Part shown: piece by piece, positions 1 to 9,025 of the stretch
Layout of the letters: every line of letters begins with the position of its first letter
How positions within the stretch are numbered: position 1 is the stretch's first letter
Origin: Kiritimatiellia bacterium
GTDB lineage: Bacteria > Verrucomicrobiota > Kiritimatiellia > JAFGHX01
Assembly: GCA_016929905.1 (NCBI GenBank)
Contig: JAFGHX010000176.1
Span: forward strand, 1 to 36,289
Direction of reading: 5' to 3'
DNA length: 36,289 nt
Position numbers and translations under genes: made by a program
Notes under the pieces: generated by a model
Database searches by the model: none
Told to the model about the DNA's origin: nothing
The model's input: only the letters and a program-made list of their open reading frames with translations

Positions 1-90
1 AGGCCCCACCGGGCTTGTCCCGGTGCAGGCAAGGCCCCACCGGGCTTGTCCCGGTGCAGGCAAGGCCCCACCGGGCTTGTCCCGGTGGGG
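1..90. repeat. Three tandem 31-bp hairpin repeats
   Basis: Three head-to-tail copies of a 31-bp unit begin at about 1, 32 and 63. Each contains the inverted repeat CACCGGG-CTTGT-CCCGGTG (first copy 7-25). In the last copy the stem grows to a perfect 10 bp (66-75 with 81-90) around the same 5-base loop. The shape, a C-rich 10-bp stem with a 5-base loop, matches the hairpins at 212-236 and 22874-22967. The array is truncated by the window edge, so the true copy number is unknown. Confidence 0.85.
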
Positions 91-126
91 AACAAGATTG
101 CATGCTGCCCGGCCGCCAGCATATCC

Positions 127-169
127 CCTTCCTCCTCCCCCGCCGCCATGCGGCGGGGGAGGAGGAAGG
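127..169. repeat. Perfect 20-bp-stem hairpin
   Basis: Positions 127-146 pair perfectly with 150-169, leaving a 3-base loop (CAT at 147-149). The left arm is pyrimidine-rich and the right arm purine-rich. It lies about 170 bp beyond the stop of the minus-strand propeller gene that ends at 340. It could act in transcription termination or transcript protection, or be another member of the local palindromic repeat population. There is no T-run, so a classical intrinsic terminator is not supported. Confidence 0.8.
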
Positions 170-211
170 AGTGTTTTCTTGGACGGCGCCTCCCGTCGGG
201 CTAATCTTTCT

Positions 212-321
212 CCCCCACGACGCAAGGTCGTGGGGGCGCACGGCCGACGCGCTTCGCCTGCTCCCCCTTCGGCCAGGCAAGGTCGTGGGGGCGCACGGCC
301 GACGCGCTTCGCCTGCTCCCC
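212..321. repeat. Palindrome-containing direct repeat, two copies, 55-bp offset
   Basis: A 44-bp sequence occurs at 223-266 and again, identically, at 278-321. The first copy overlaps a perfect hairpin, CCCCCACGAC (212-221), loop GCAAG, GTCGTGGGGG (227-236). The same hairpin with an A-T pair changed to G-C reappears at 22874-22898. The rest of 1-339 shows no convincing coding sequence; short open frames here read through the repeats. Confidence 0.8.
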
Positions 322-339
322 TCGGTGACGCAGGGCCCG

Positions 340-1563
340 TTACCCAACCTCCAGGCGCACGGCCGTGCAGGCGGCCGGCTCGGCGATAACGGAGGCGATG
401 TCCAGCAGATACAGCTGCCGCCCGTTGCCGCCGTGAACGCTGTCGATGGTCACCAGCCTGCCGTCCCGGCTGCTGCGCGGATGCAGATCGCAACGCCACT
501 CCCCGTCATAGGCAAGCGGCGAACGAAACGACCCGAGGTCCACACGCCTGGCCGAGTCCGGATGATACAGGTATAGCGGCCGGGCCCTTTCGTCTCTCCC
601 GCGCGACTGCGGGTAGCCGTCATTCAGGATCCATTCGCCCCCCGCCAAATATGTGCAATGCCCGTCCTGCGTCATCGCCTCGCGCCCGACCACCTCGACC
701 TCGCCCGTCTTCTCGTTGTACAGGTGGAATGCCATGTCACGATCCACCGGCTGAGCCCATGCCAGAATGTGGTCGGGATCGCGCCAGATGAAATGCGAGA
801 AGCGCCCCCCGTCCTGCAGGATGCGCAGATCGCTCCCATCAAGATTCGCAGTACTCATCCGCGTCGACCGGATCCCTGTGTCGTCGACCGCATGCCAGCG
901 GTGCAGAAAGATGAAACGCGACCCGTCCGGACTGACCAGCAAGTGGTTGAACCAATGCAGGCAGCCCGCGTGAGGGTGCGTCGGACACGGAATCGCCGCC
1001 ATCTGCGCGATCGTGATGATCCGCTCGGCTGAACCCCGTTCCAGATCAACCCTGTAGATGCCGCAGTCCGCCGGTGCCGGATCCGCCGCGCTCGGATCCC
1101 GGCCCGCATAACCGTAGCCCGGCCGCAATCGGCCGGTCCGCGCGAAATCCAGACTTACCGCCGTCTTGCCGTCCGGACTCAACGCGTACACCGGATGGGG
1201 AATCGTCCGCCGCTTTCCCGTGCGCACGTTGAGGATATGCGCACAAAAACCGTTGCCGGCCCGGTCGTTATAGACCACCTCCCGGTCTGAGCCGGGCCGC
1301 CACTGCAGCATACAGCCCTGCTGCCAGCACCAGGCGCTCGTTTCCCCAAGCTCAATCCAGCGGGCGTTGTCCTCCAGATCGATCATCCCGATCCGAATGC
1401 GGTCGCCCACCGTCGGGCTCCGCCCCTCGAAATCCACCTCCATGCACAGGACAAACCGATTCGACGGATCGAATTGAAGCTTGTCGTAGTATCCAAACCA
1501 GTGAAACCTGGGGCCCTGCGTGATGGGCCGCGCTTCAACCGATACCGTCTCTGCCAGGCTCAT
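340..1563 (-). CDS. Beta-propeller protein, oligogalacturonate-lyase-like/TolB-like
   Basis: This 407-residue protein has no signal peptide and no obvious membrane segment. It looks like a single beta-propeller: blade-like segments repeat around phrases such as ALSPDGKTAVSLD (about 128) and LLVSPDGSRFIFLHRW (about 208), with several conserved histidines between (PTHPHAGCLHWFNH, HFIW, DGHCTYL). Oligogalacturonate lyase and related enzymes use a seven-bladed propeller with His-bound metal, and this family is my best guess, but I cannot assign a substrate. It starts 15 bp after the stop of the UroD-like gene, behind a GGGAGGT ribosome site, so the two are very likely co-transcribed. The propeller could instead be non-catalytic. 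Confidence 0.7.
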   Translation of the reverse strand: MSLAETVSVEARPITQGPRFHWFGYYDKLQFDPSNRFVLCMEVDFEGRSPTVGDRIRIGMIDLEDNARWIELGETSAWCWQQGCMLQWRPGSDREVVYNDRAGNGFCAHILNVRTGKRRTIPHPVYALSPDGKTAVSLDFARTGRLRPGYGYAGRDPSAADPAPADCGIYRVDLERGSAERIITIAQMAAIPCPTHPHAGCLHWFNHLLVSPDGSRFIFLHRWHAVDDTGIRSTRMSTANLDGSDLRILQDGGRFSHFIWRDPDHILAWAQPVDRDMAFHLYNEKTGEVEVVGREAMTQDGHCTYLAGGEWILNDGYPQSRGRDERARPLYLYHPDSARRVDLGSFRSPLAYDGEWRCDLHPRSSRDGRLVTIDSVHGGNGRQLYLLDIASVIAEPAACTAVRLEVG

Positions 1564-1578
1564 TCCGACCTCCCGTCG

Positions 1579-2640
1579 CTACGCATATGCCGCCGCCGTC
1601 CCCACAAAAGCCATAACGTTTGCCCACGGCACCTCCGGCTCCACCACGTGAGAGGGACCGATCCACAGCCCGCCGCTCTTGCCCATCTCGTCGCAATAAC
1701 GCCGCACCGTCTCCCGCACGTCCGCTGCGCTGCCGAACGGCAGAATCGTTTGCGTGCCGACACAGCCCGAGAAACTCAGCCGGTCCCCAAACTCAGCCCA
1801 GACGGCGAACGGGTCCATGCACTCGGGCTGCACGGGATTGAGGATGTCAACACCGATCTCGATCATATCCGGGATCAACGACTGGACCGCACCGTCCGAA
1901 TGAAAATGGACGAGCAGATCGGGCCTCACCGCCTTGGCCGCGCGGATCACGGAGGCGAGCCGCGGCTTGATCCATTCCCGAAACATGTCCGGGCTCATGT
2001 AGGTCGAACTCTGCGTCCCCAGGTCGTCCGCCAGATGCAGGATATCCACCCCCGCCCGCGCCGTCTGCCGCGCCTGCTCAGCGACAATGGCCGTCACGCC
2101 GTCCAGAAGCCAAGTGGCCAGTTCCGGCTGCGTGTACAAATCGCAGAGCAGGTTCTCCATGCCCCGCAGCTTGTAGGCCGGCCAGAACACCGTGCCGCCA
2201 ACCGGACTGACCACACCCAGAGCCACGTAGTCTTCCGCCTGCAGCTCAGCGACTCGACCGGCCAGCTTCGTGACGTCTTCGTCGTCGGCAGGCTGCGGGA
2301 AGGGATAGTCCCGGATCGACTCAACCGCGTCGGCTCCGGCCAGGGGATGAAGCAATGAGGTGAAATGATAGTTTCCCGCGCTGGCCCGGTGTCCAATGCC
2401 CCAGACGTCCACCTGCGTCGCCCCGTCCAGTTCCACGTGCCAAGCGGAGAAATCCGTGGCCGTGGCGTGGAACGGCAGGCCCACGGCCCGGCCCGGCAAC
2501 CCCCATTCGCGTGCGTAATCTGCATGCCCGTACACCTGCCGGAACCGCTCGCACTGGGCCGGGCACAGGCTGATTTGCATCGGCACATGCCCCGCCAACT
2601 CGCGACGCATCGCCTTTAGAAATTTATCTCTCCTACCCAC
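1579..2640 (-). CDS. Uroporphyrinogen decarboxylase-like (URO-D family) protein
   Basis: A 353-residue protein of the URO-D (TIM-barrel) superfamily. Recognisable parts are the N-terminal RDKFLKAMRRE, the central LHLADDLGTQ and the C-terminal LVHFHSDGAV followed by ILNPVQPECMDP and FSGCVGTQ. The RQAGR motif of true haem-pathway HemE is absent, so haem synthesis is unlikely; the family also holds corrinoid-dependent methyltransferases (MtaA/CmuA type). I chose the GTG start at 2640 because GAGGA lies 8-9 bases upstream and the N-terminus then matches the family; the ATG at 2610 would trim it. It heads a two-gene minus-strand operon with the propeller gene and is divergent from the AraC gene at 2793. 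Its substrate is unknown. Confidence 0.85.
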   Translation of the reverse strand: MGRRDKFLKAMRRELAGHVPMQISLCPAQCERFRQVYGHADYAREWGLPGRAVGLPFHATATDFSAWHVELDGATQVDVWGIGHRASAGNYHFTSLLHPLAGADAVESIRDYPFPQPADDEDVTKLAGRVAELQAEDYVALGVVSPVGGTVFWPAYKLRGMENLLCDLYTQPELATWLLDGVTAIVAEQARQTARAGVDILHLADDLGTQSSTYMSPDMFREWIKPRLASVIRAAKAVRPDLLVHFHSDGAVQSLIPDMIEIGVDILNPVQPECMDPFAVWAEFGDRLSFSGCVGTQTILPFGSAADVRETVRRYCDEMGKSGGLWIGPSHVVEPEVPWANVMAFVGTAAAYA

Positions 2641-2717
2641 CTTGTTTTCCTCAGCCCATATGGTAAGCTACGATTCAGCAGGCGCCGCCGTTCTCGGGTC
2701 AATATCACCCTTCTATG

Positions 2718-2750
2718 ACGGCAATTTCTCACTTTAAAACGGCATCTTTC
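2718..2750. promoter_or_regulatory. Candidate AraC operator in divergent promoter region
   Basis: The 152-bp gap between the divergent UroD-like and AraC genes is AT-richer than its surroundings. It contains two imperfect direct repeats, ACGGCAATTTCTC (2718) and ACGGCATCTTTCC (2739), offset by exactly 21 bp, or two helical turns. AraC-family dimers typically bind direct half-sites with this spacing. Nine of 13 positions match. The binding role is inferred. Confidence 0.4.
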
Positions 2751-2792
2751 CCATATAGATAGAGCACAACGCCACCCGGGAGCCATGGACAA

Positions 2793-3605
2793 ATGACCCA
2801 GATATTTGGCAATTTGACTCACAACACAAAGGTCGGCTGCCCGCCCTGGGAGACGTTTTGCCTGTTGAGTCGGGCCGGCGGGTTCTTCATGGCCGCTCAC
2901 GCCCATTCCTATCTGCAGTTGATCCACGTGCTGGACGGCGAATTCGAGGTGGAGTTCGGCTCGGGGTGGATCCTGCTACGCAAGGGGGACGTGCATCTGT
3001 TGCCCGCGGGCTGTTCGCACGCGCTGCGCAGCCGCAACGGTTACGCGCAGTTCGGCCTGAACTTCAGCGCGGCCCCCGACGAACGCGGCCTGCTGGCCGC
3101 GCTCACCGGGGTCTTTGCACAGCCCGCGGTATTCCGCATGCCCTTCCGCGAAGCATGGGGCGTGGGCTTGGAGCCACCGGCCGTCCGCCGCTCGCAATCC
3201 GAGTGGTTACGCATGCTCAACGCGCTGGACGACTACAGCGTAGCTCTGCTCGAGACGCGCGGCGCCCACTCCCGCGACTCGCGGACACAACGGCTGCTCG
3301 ACTACCTGGGCGAGAACCTGCACCGAAGCGTCAGCGTGGATGAGGCCGCGCGCGCGTTACACCACGGCCGGGCGACCCTGCAGCGCCTGTGCCGACGTCA
3401 TTTCCAGTGCGGGCTCGCCCATCTGCACGAACGGCTCCGCCTGGACCGCGCCGCGGACCGGCTACTCCGGACGGACGCCTCGATCTCCGAGTGCGCCTTT
3501 GCCTGCGGGTACGCCGATGTGTACCATTTCAGCCGCGCGTTCAAGCGTGTGAACGGCGTGTCGCCGCGCGCATACCGCCGGGCACAGCGCGAAGCGCTGG
3601 CGTGA
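2793..3605 (+). CDS. AraC-family transcriptional regulator (cupin + HTH)
   Basis: A 270-residue regulator with an N-terminal cupin-like sensing domain (about 30-95, including AAHAHSYLQLIHVLDGEFEV and the LRKGDVHLLPAGCSHAL turn). Its C-terminal double helix-turn-helix AraC DNA-binding domain spans about 165-265 and ends in the typical CGYADVYHFSRAFKRVNGVSPRAYR. The start at 2793 has GGGAG about 10 bases upstream. It is divergent from the UroD-propeller operon, so it probably controls that operon in response to a small ligand, perhaps a sugar. A pair of 21-bp-spaced repeats in the shared promoter gap may be its binding site. Confidence 0.92.
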   Translation: MTQIFGNLTHNTKVGCPPWETFCLLSRAGGFFMAAHAHSYLQLIHVLDGEFEVEFGSGWILLRKGDVHLLPAGCSHALRSRNGYAQFGLNFSAAPDERGLLAALTGVFAQPAVFRMPFREAWGVGLEPPAVRRSQSEWLRMLNALDDYSVALLETRGAHSRDSRTQRLLDYLGENLHRSVSVDEAARALHHGRATLQRLCRRHFQCGLAHLHERLRLDRAADRLLRTDASISECAFACGYADVYHFSRAFKRVNGVSPRAYRRAQREALA

Positions 3606-3747
3606 GCGGTGCGAAAGACTGGGGATAGACGGGTGGGCGGCGCGGGGCCGGGGAAAAGTGAAGAAAAAGATCTACTATCGGCCGTTCGGCGCACATATAC
3701 TGATAGGACGGCCAACAGGCCGGCAGGACAGAAAGCGAGGACAGTTC

Positions 3748-4347
3748 ATGAACAGCGTATCCAGACGGTGGTTGTCAATTCTGGTGGCGGCGGCTTGCAC
3801 CCCCCTCACGCCGCTTGCGGCGTGGGGGCAGACGGACGCGGTGATCCCGCAGGTCCGCGCGGGAAATCCGCACGCCGTCATTCTTGTCGGCGGCATCAGG
3901 CTGGGTGCGTCTCACGACGAGCTGCTGCAGCTGTTTGCCCAGGCGAAGATCCCGCTCCTTCGCGATCTGAAGACCATCGTGGAGTACGGCAGTCTGCCGA
4001 CGCCGCAAGGCAAGCTCGAGAAGGTGCGCCTGCATTTCCACAAGACCAGCCTCTACAAAGTCACGCTGGTACATTCCGAGGAAAGGCAGGACGGCTATGA
4101 AGTCTACCATGCCGTGAAGAACGGCCTGGCCCAGCAGTACGGCGAGGATTACGTTGTGCTCGGCGACGACGCCGCCACGGTCGAGTCCGTGGCCTGGGAG
4201 GGCCTCCACGACAAGGCGCTCGACATCGAGATCGTCTTTCAGGCCGTCGGCAAGGTGGTCACCGCCGGCTACATCCACAAGCCGCTCTACGAAGAGTACC
4301 TGAAGGCGATGCGCCAGGGAATCATGCCGCAGCCGGCATCGCCGTAG
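3748..4347 (+). CDS. Secreted protein of unknown function
   Basis: A 199-residue protein that I do not recognise. The start at 3748 is chosen over an upstream in-frame ATG (3658) because it has GAGGA seven bases ahead and immediately gives a signal peptide: NSVSRRW, then a hydrophobic stretch SILVAAACTPLTPLAAWG, with cleavage near residue 27. The mature part is a small alpha/beta domain with a charged, tyrosine-containing centre (SLYKVTLVHSEERQDGYEVY) and no transmembrane segment. It is transcribed toward the sigma-GH2 genes but is separated from the first by about 250 bp, so it is probably a separate unit. Periplasmic location is inferred. Confidence 0.7.
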   Translation: MNSVSRRWLSILVAAACTPLTPLAAWGQTDAVIPQVRAGNPHAVILVGGIRLGASHDELLQLFAQAKIPLLRDLKTIVEYGSLPTPQGKLEKVRLHFHKTSLYKVTLVHSEERQDGYEVYHAVKNGLAQQYGEDYVVLGDDAATVESVAWEGLHDKALDIEIVFQAVGKVVTAGYIHKPLYEEYLKAMRQGIMPQPASP

Positions 4348-4395
4348 ACCGGCTGACCGTATCCTGCCAGGCAGGCCAGGCCCGTGAAGATCGAA

Positions 4396-4412
4396 GGCCG
4401 CCAGGGGCGGCC
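4396..4412. terminator. Small GC hairpin after the 3748-4347 gene
   Basis: GGCCGCC (4396-4402), loop AGG, GGCGGCC (4406-4412) forms a 7-8 bp stem about 50 bp past the stop codon. There is no T-run behind it, so it is at best a weak or factor-assisted terminator. The rest of the 4348-4600 gap is GC-rich with no gene that I can support. Confidence 0.3.
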
Positions 4413-4512
4413 TGTCGCAGCACGGCCGCCGTTCCCCTTCCCCACCCCCGGCCGAATGGCGGCCACGGCCCCGTTCCGGTTCCCGCACTTTTTTTCCGGC
4501 CGGTTTTATAAG

Positions 4513-4541
4513 TTCCGATACTGGCCGGACACGTATAGAAT
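4513..4541 (+). promoter_or_regulatory. Candidate promoter of sigma-GH2 copy 1
   Basis: TAGAAT at 4536-4541 resembles a -10 box, with TTCCGA at 4513-4518 separated by 17 bases as a poor -35. TAGAAT/TAAAAT also occurs upstream of copies 2 (9218) and 3 (13892). Spacing supports it; the -35 match does not. Confidence 0.3.
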
Positions 4542-4600
4542 GGGACGCAACATGTCATCATGCGCCGGGCACAGTCGTTGCGTTCCACGGAGAGGCTAAG

Positions 4601-7600
4601 ATGCAGCAAGACGATCGGGCGTTCCTGGAAGAATACGTCCGGGATAAATCGGAAGGTGCGTTCCAGGAGATGGTGCGGCGATACAGCGGGCTGGTCTACA
4701 GCTCGGCGTACCGTTCGCTGCAGGATCATCATCTGGCCGAGGATGCGTCGCAGGCGACGTTCATCCTGCTGGCCAGGAAGGCGCACACGATAAGGAAGAC
4801 GGAAATGCTGGCTTCGTGGTTATGGCAAGCGGCGAGGAATGTGGCGCGCAATATGTTGCGTGAGCGGGCGCGGCGGCTGAGGCGGGAGGCGACGGCCGAG
4901 TTGCAGGAACCGGCGGACGCCGACAGCGCCTGGCAGCAATTGGCGCCGGAATTGGACGCGGCGCTGGCCGGGCTGCCGGTCCGGACGCGCGTGCCGCTGA
5001 TCGGGCACTTCCTGGCCGGCAAGACGCAACGGCAACTGGGCGAAGAGCTGGGAGTTCACGTGCTGACCGTGCGCAATCGGATTCAAAAAGGGCTGGCGCA
5101 GTTGCGCAAGGCCCTTACCGCGCGCGGCATCCTCGTGCCCTCGGCTCTTCTGGGCACGCTGCTGGCGGAGCGAACGGCCGAAGCCGTCACGGCGGGCATG
5201 GCGGGCGCCATGTGCCGCGTCGGGTACGGCGCGCTGACGGGCGCGACACCGGCCGGCGCACCGCCTTACGTGCTCGCGAAAGGAGTCATGAGAATGATGG
5301 CATGGACCAAGGCGAAAACGACGATGGGGTACGCCGGCGCCGCGCTGCTGCTGGTGGCGGGCGGTGCGGCCATGGCGACCGGTTTCCGCAACGGCGACTA
5401 CCGCATGCCGGACGAGCCGCGCTACGCGCGGGTCGAGTACCCGCCCGAGCTGCTGGCCGCGCCGGCAGGCTACATCCTCGACTTCTACCCGGACTCATGG
5501 CTCAAGCACGACCTGAGCGGCACGTGGAAGCTGAAGGTGTTCCAAGCCGACAAGGGCTCGCGAGAAGAGGCGGACCAGGGCCTGGCCCAACGCTTCTATT
5601 CGCCGGCCGTACGCGTTGAGGGCTGGCAGGACATCCCCGTGCCCTACTCGCTGGGTGAACACCCGGCAACGTCGCCGAACCGCACGAAATTCCGCGGTGT
5701 CGCATGGTATCGGCACGCCTTCGGCCTGCCCGCGGACTGGGCGCGCCCGCTGGCCGACGGCTGGCGCGTGCTGCTGCGGCTGGAGGCGATCGGCAGCCGC
5801 GACACGGCCGAGGCGTGGCTCAACGGCCGGCGGCTCGGCGAGTCGGACAAGCCGTTCGACGGGGTGCACGCGTTCGAATTCGACGTGACCGATATCACCA
5901 AGCCCGGCGCCGACAACACGCTGGCCGTCCGGATCGTGGGCGGCGGATCGCACCGCCATGAAAGCGGCCGGACAGGCCTGTGGCAGCCCGTGCGGCTGGT
6001 TTGCGTGCCGCCGATCCGCGCGCGTGAGGTGTTGGTCGCCACCCCGATCGACCCGCCCGCCCTGCAGATCAAGGCGGAGTTCGTCAATCACGCGTCCGCC
6101 ACGCAACTCCCCGTGCAAGCCGTGCTCACCCCGTACCGCAACGGCCAACCGGGCGCGCAGACCGTGGCGCTCGAGACGACCCCGCTTCAGCCCGGCCGTA
6201 CTTCCGCGACTTACCGTATCCGGACGCCCGGCGTGCGGCTCTGGACTCCGGACGACCCGAACCTGTACCTGCTGACCCTGCGCAGCGGCGCGGTGGAACT
6301 GGCCCGTGTGCGGATCGGGTTCCGCACCTTTGAAGCGAAGAACGGCGACTTCACCCTCAACGGCAACAAGATCAAGCTCAACGGCGTCCAGTTCAGCTAC
6401 CCGAAGAATCTCCGGGCGCCCGGCGGCTGGGGCTGCAACCGCGACAACCACGCCCGCAAGCACCTGTACGGGCTGCGGCAGGCGCACATCAACTTCGCGC
6501 GCCCGCACGTCGGCGAGGGCGCGTTGGGCGGCATGCCCGCAACGCTCTACAACCTGTGCGACGAGTTCGGGTTCCTCATCTACGACGAATACCCGCATGC
6601 GCGCGCCATGCTGTACGACCCCGAGAAACTCACCGCCTGGGGCCAGAACTACGCCGCGTGGATACGCCAAGTGCACAACCACGCCTCGTGCGTGATGTGG
6701 GACTTCGGCGGCAACGAGCTGTACTCGACCGATTCCGAGCTGATCCCCGTCCTGAACTATCTCTATGCCGTGCTGGAGGGCACCGACCTGCAGCACCGCC
6801 CGAAAACATCGTCGTCGGGCCGGCTCACCTACGAGCGGCTCGAACGGTTCCCGGAACTGGAGAAGGTGGACTTCGCCGACTCGCACCGCTACAACGGCTT
6901 CAACTTCGGGTCGTACCAGGAGTGGATCGACATCTTCCCGCGCCACGACCGCGCGGCGAAGAAACGGTACGGGCCCAACACGCCCACGCTCAACTGCGAA
7001 TGGGGCTTCCCCGGCGACCTGGGCCGGTATCGGGCCTCCACCGCCAAGATTCGCGACCTCTACGAGAAGGACCCGTGGGGCAAGGCGGAGAAGCGCCAGT
7101 GGATCGAGTGGGCCACCAGTGACGTTGCCGACATCGGCGGCTACATGCAGAGCAAAGGGAACTGGGCCGGGAGCCGGCTCTGGACAACCGATCCGCTCGG
7201 GCTCTGGGAGCGCTCGGCCGAGTTCGCGCGCCGGTTCTTCGAGGTATACCGCCGCGCCGGCGACGTCATCGACGGCGGCCACTTCAACAGCCCCACCTTC
7301 ACGCTGCTGGTCCACGGCGGCGGCGGGCACGAAGGCCTGCACGCCGCGGAGAAGTGGATGAACGTCAAGCGGCCGTTCGAGCCGGCGAAGGGCGAGTTCT
7401 TCAAGACACCCGGCTTCTACGTGTGGCGCCGCGTCTACAACCCGGTCTTCGTCTGCCTCGACATCCACGACCGGAACACGTTCGCCGGGCACCTGTGGAC
7501 TAACACCGTTCACATCATGAACGACTCGCCCACGGACGCCGGCCCCGCACGCGCGGTGCTCCAGGTCCTTGCGCCGAACGGCGAACCGCTGCACCAGGAA

Positions 7601-9007
7601 TGCGTGTGGCAGGGGCACCTGCAGCCGTACGGGCGCCTCACGGTCCCGGTCCAGCTCTCACTCTCTTCGGCCTGGCCGACCGGGCGCTACGCGCTCGAGC
7701 TGTACCTGCTGGACACGCGCGACGCCCACCTGTCGGACAACAGTTATCCGCTCGACCTCGTCGGCCGGGCCGACCTGCAGCGCGCCATCCGGCCCGTCGG
7801 CCGGGTCGGCCTTTACGAACCCGCGCCCGGCGCGGAAGAGCGGCCTGCGGTCACGACGGCCGCGATCCTGCGCTCGCTGAGCATCCCGTACAGGGCCGTC
7901 GGCGATTTCGCGGCGCTCAAGGAGCTCGATGTCCTCATCATCGGGCGTAACGCGCTGGATACCGATCTCGCGAAGGCCGGCGCGTCCATTGGCGAATGGG
8001 TCCGCACCGGCGGGCGCCTGCTCTGTTTCGAGCAAAGCAAAGCGGGCCAATTCCCGTTCCTGCCCGAGGTGAAAGTGAAGACCGGCGCGCGCGCCACGTT
8101 CACCGAGTTGCTGGTCCCGAAACACCCGGCCTTCCACGGTCTGACCCAGGCCAACTTCGACGACTGGAACGCGCAACAGGGCCTGCTGTTCCACAACGCG
8201 TTGGAGCCGTTGAACGAAGGCATGCTCGCGGTCGGCCCGTGGACCAGAGGCCGCGGGACGGACCGGCTCAAGATGATCCTCGCCTCCTACGCGGTGGGCA
8301 AAGGCGAGATGGTGCTCTCCCAATATGAGATTACGCGGCGCTACGGCAAGGATTCCGTCGCCACGCGCCTGACGCAGAACCTGCTCGCCTACATCGTGAG
8401 CCAGCCGCGCAGCACGCTCTCGCTCCCGTTCGAAAGCACGGCTGCCGCGAAACGCCGTATCGAACTCGAGACGTCGCAGGCGCATCATATCGACCTGAGC
8501 CCAGCCGCCAACGCCAGGCTCGAGGAGTTCCACGATCTGCCGGCCGGCGTCACGACGCTGGCCGGCGATGTGCCGTTCGCCATTCTCGAGCCGGCACGGG
8601 GCAACGCCAACTGCTGCATCGCGCTGCGAGGCCGCCAGCAGCCCGACGCGCCGCTGCGGACCGGACCGATCCCCGTCGGCCGCAAGCTGGCAGGTCTGTA
8701 CCTGCTCCACTACGCGACCTGGGCCGCGGAGGTTCCCGCCCGCGAGGTGATCTGCACGCTGCAGGTCACCTTCGCCAATGGGGCCGAACACGCCGTGCCG
8801 CTGCGCAACGGCATCGAAATCGGCGACTGGTGGCAGGCCACCGATCTGCCACGAGCCCAGATCGTGTTCACCGAAGGCTCCAAAAACCTGTTCCTCACGG
8901 AGATCCCGTTGCCGCAGCCGAATACACCGGTCGACAGCATCGCCTTCGAGTCGGCCGGCAATGCGACCCCGGTCATCCTCGCCGTGACGGGAAAGACGGC
9001 AGGCTGA
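4601..9007 (+). CDS. ECF sigma factor fused to GH2 hydrolase, copy 1
   Basis: This is a 1468-residue fusion. Residues 8-75 are sigma70 region 2 (YVRDKSEGAF, DHHLAEDASQATFILLARKA) and 125-178 region 4 with its helix-turn-helix (LGEELGVHVLTVRNRIQKG). A hydrophobic helix lies at 242-259. The GH2 enzyme then follows: sugar-binding beta-sandwich (about 300-465), immunoglobulin-like domain (about 475-570) and TIM barrel (about 570-880). The acid/base E706 (GGNE) and nucleophile E800 (NCEWG) are intact. Behind it lie another beta-sandwich, a glutamine-amidotransferase-like domain (about 1068-1260, VGLYEPAPG onward) and a C-terminal beta-sandwich (DWW motif). GAGAGG precedes the ATG. As drawn, sigma is cytoplasmic and the enzyme periplasmic. 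Extended ECF factors are known in PVC bacteria; a complete, apparently active GH2 as extension is unusual. The glycan substrate is unknown. Confidence 0.88.
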   Translation: MQQDDRAFLEEYVRDKSEGAFQEMVRRYSGLVYSSAYRSLQDHHLAEDASQATFILLARKAHTIRKTEMLASWLWQAARNVARNMLRERARRLRREATAELQEPADADSAWQQLAPELDAALAGLPVRTRVPLIGHFLAGKTQRQLGEELGVHVLTVRNRIQKGLAQLRKALTARGILVPSALLGTLLAERTAEAVTAGMAGAMCRVGYGALTGATPAGAPPYVLAKGVMRMMAWTKAKTTMGYAGAALLLVAGGAAMATGFRNGDYRMPDEPRYARVEYPPELLAAPAGYILDFYPDSWLKHDLSGTWKLKVFQADKGSREEADQGLAQRFYSPAVRVEGWQDIPVPYSLGEHPATSPNRTKFRGVAWYRHAFGLPADWARPLADGWRVLLRLEAIGSRDTAEAWLNGRRLGESDKPFDGVHAFEFDVTDITKPGADNTLAVRIVGGGSHRHESGRTGLWQPVRLVCVPPIRAREVLVATPIDPPALQIKAEFVNHASATQLPVQAVLTPYRNGQPGAQTVALETTPLQPGRTSATYRIRTPGVRLWTPDDPNLYLLTLRSGAVELARVRIGFRTFEAKNGDFTLNGNKIKLNGVQFSYPKNLRAPGGWGCNRDNHARKHLYGLRQAHINFARPHVGEGALGGMPATLYNLCDEFGFLIYDEYPHARAMLYDPEKLTAWGQNYAAWIRQVHNHASCVMWDFGGNELYSTDSELIPVLNYLYAVLEGTDLQHRPKTSSSGRLTYERLERFPELEKVDFADSHRYNGFNFGSYQEWIDIFPRHDRAAKKRYGPNTPTLNCEWGFPGDLGRYRASTAKIRDLYEKDPWGKAEKRQWIEWATSDVADIGGYMQSKGNWAGSRLWTTDPLGLWERSAEFARRFFEVYRRAGDVIDGGHFNSPTFTLLVHGGGGHEGLHAAEKWMNVKRPFEPAKGEFFKTPGFYVWRRVYNPVFVCLDIHDRNTFAGHLWTNTVHIMNDSPTDAGPARAVLQVLAPNGEPLHQECVWQGHLQPYGRLTVPVQLSLSSAWPTGRYALELYLLDTRDAHLSDNSYPLDLVGRADLQRAIRPVGRVGLYEPAPGAEERPAVTTAAILRSLSIPYRAVGDFAALKELDVLIIGRNALDTDLAKAGASIGEWVRTGGRLLCFEQSKAGQFPFLPEVKVKTGARATFTELLVPKHPAFHGLTQANFDDWNAQQGLLFHNALEPLNEGMLAVGPWTRGRGTDRLKMILASYAVGKGEMVLSQYEITRRYGKDSVATRLTQNLLAYIVSQPRSTLSLPFESTAAAKRRIELETSQAHHIDLSPAANARLEEFHDLPAGVTTLAGDVPFAILEPARGNANCCIALRGRQQPDAPLRTGPIPVGRKLAGLYLLHYATWAAEVPAREVICTLQVTFANGAEHAVPLRNGIEIGDWWQATDLPRAQIVFTEGSKNLFLTEIPLPQPNTPVDSIAFESAGNATPVILAVTGKTAG
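5279..5299 (+). promoter_or_regulatory. In-frame internal Shine-Dalgarno and ATG cluster, copy 1
   Basis: AAAGGAG at 5279-5285 is followed by in-frame ATGs at 5288, 5294 and 5297 (residues 230, 232, 233). The ATG at 5294 lies 8 bases after the SD, near-ideal spacing. Starting here gives a product that begins with a short Lys-containing stretch, a hydrophobic core and an AxA-like end (GGAAMA): a plausible signal peptide for the GH2 part. The same arrangement is in copies 2 and 3. Confidence 0.5.
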
Positions 9008-9025
9008 TCCGTCAAGGGCAGGACC

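Noticed and set aside
1..90. CRISPR array
   Set aside because: The 31-bp units are directly tandem with no unique spacers and are palindromic, and no cas gene is nearby.
1579..2640. Haem-pathway HemE
   Set aside because: The RQAGR motif near the N-terminus is missing and the gene lies with a propeller and AraC regulator, not with haem genes.
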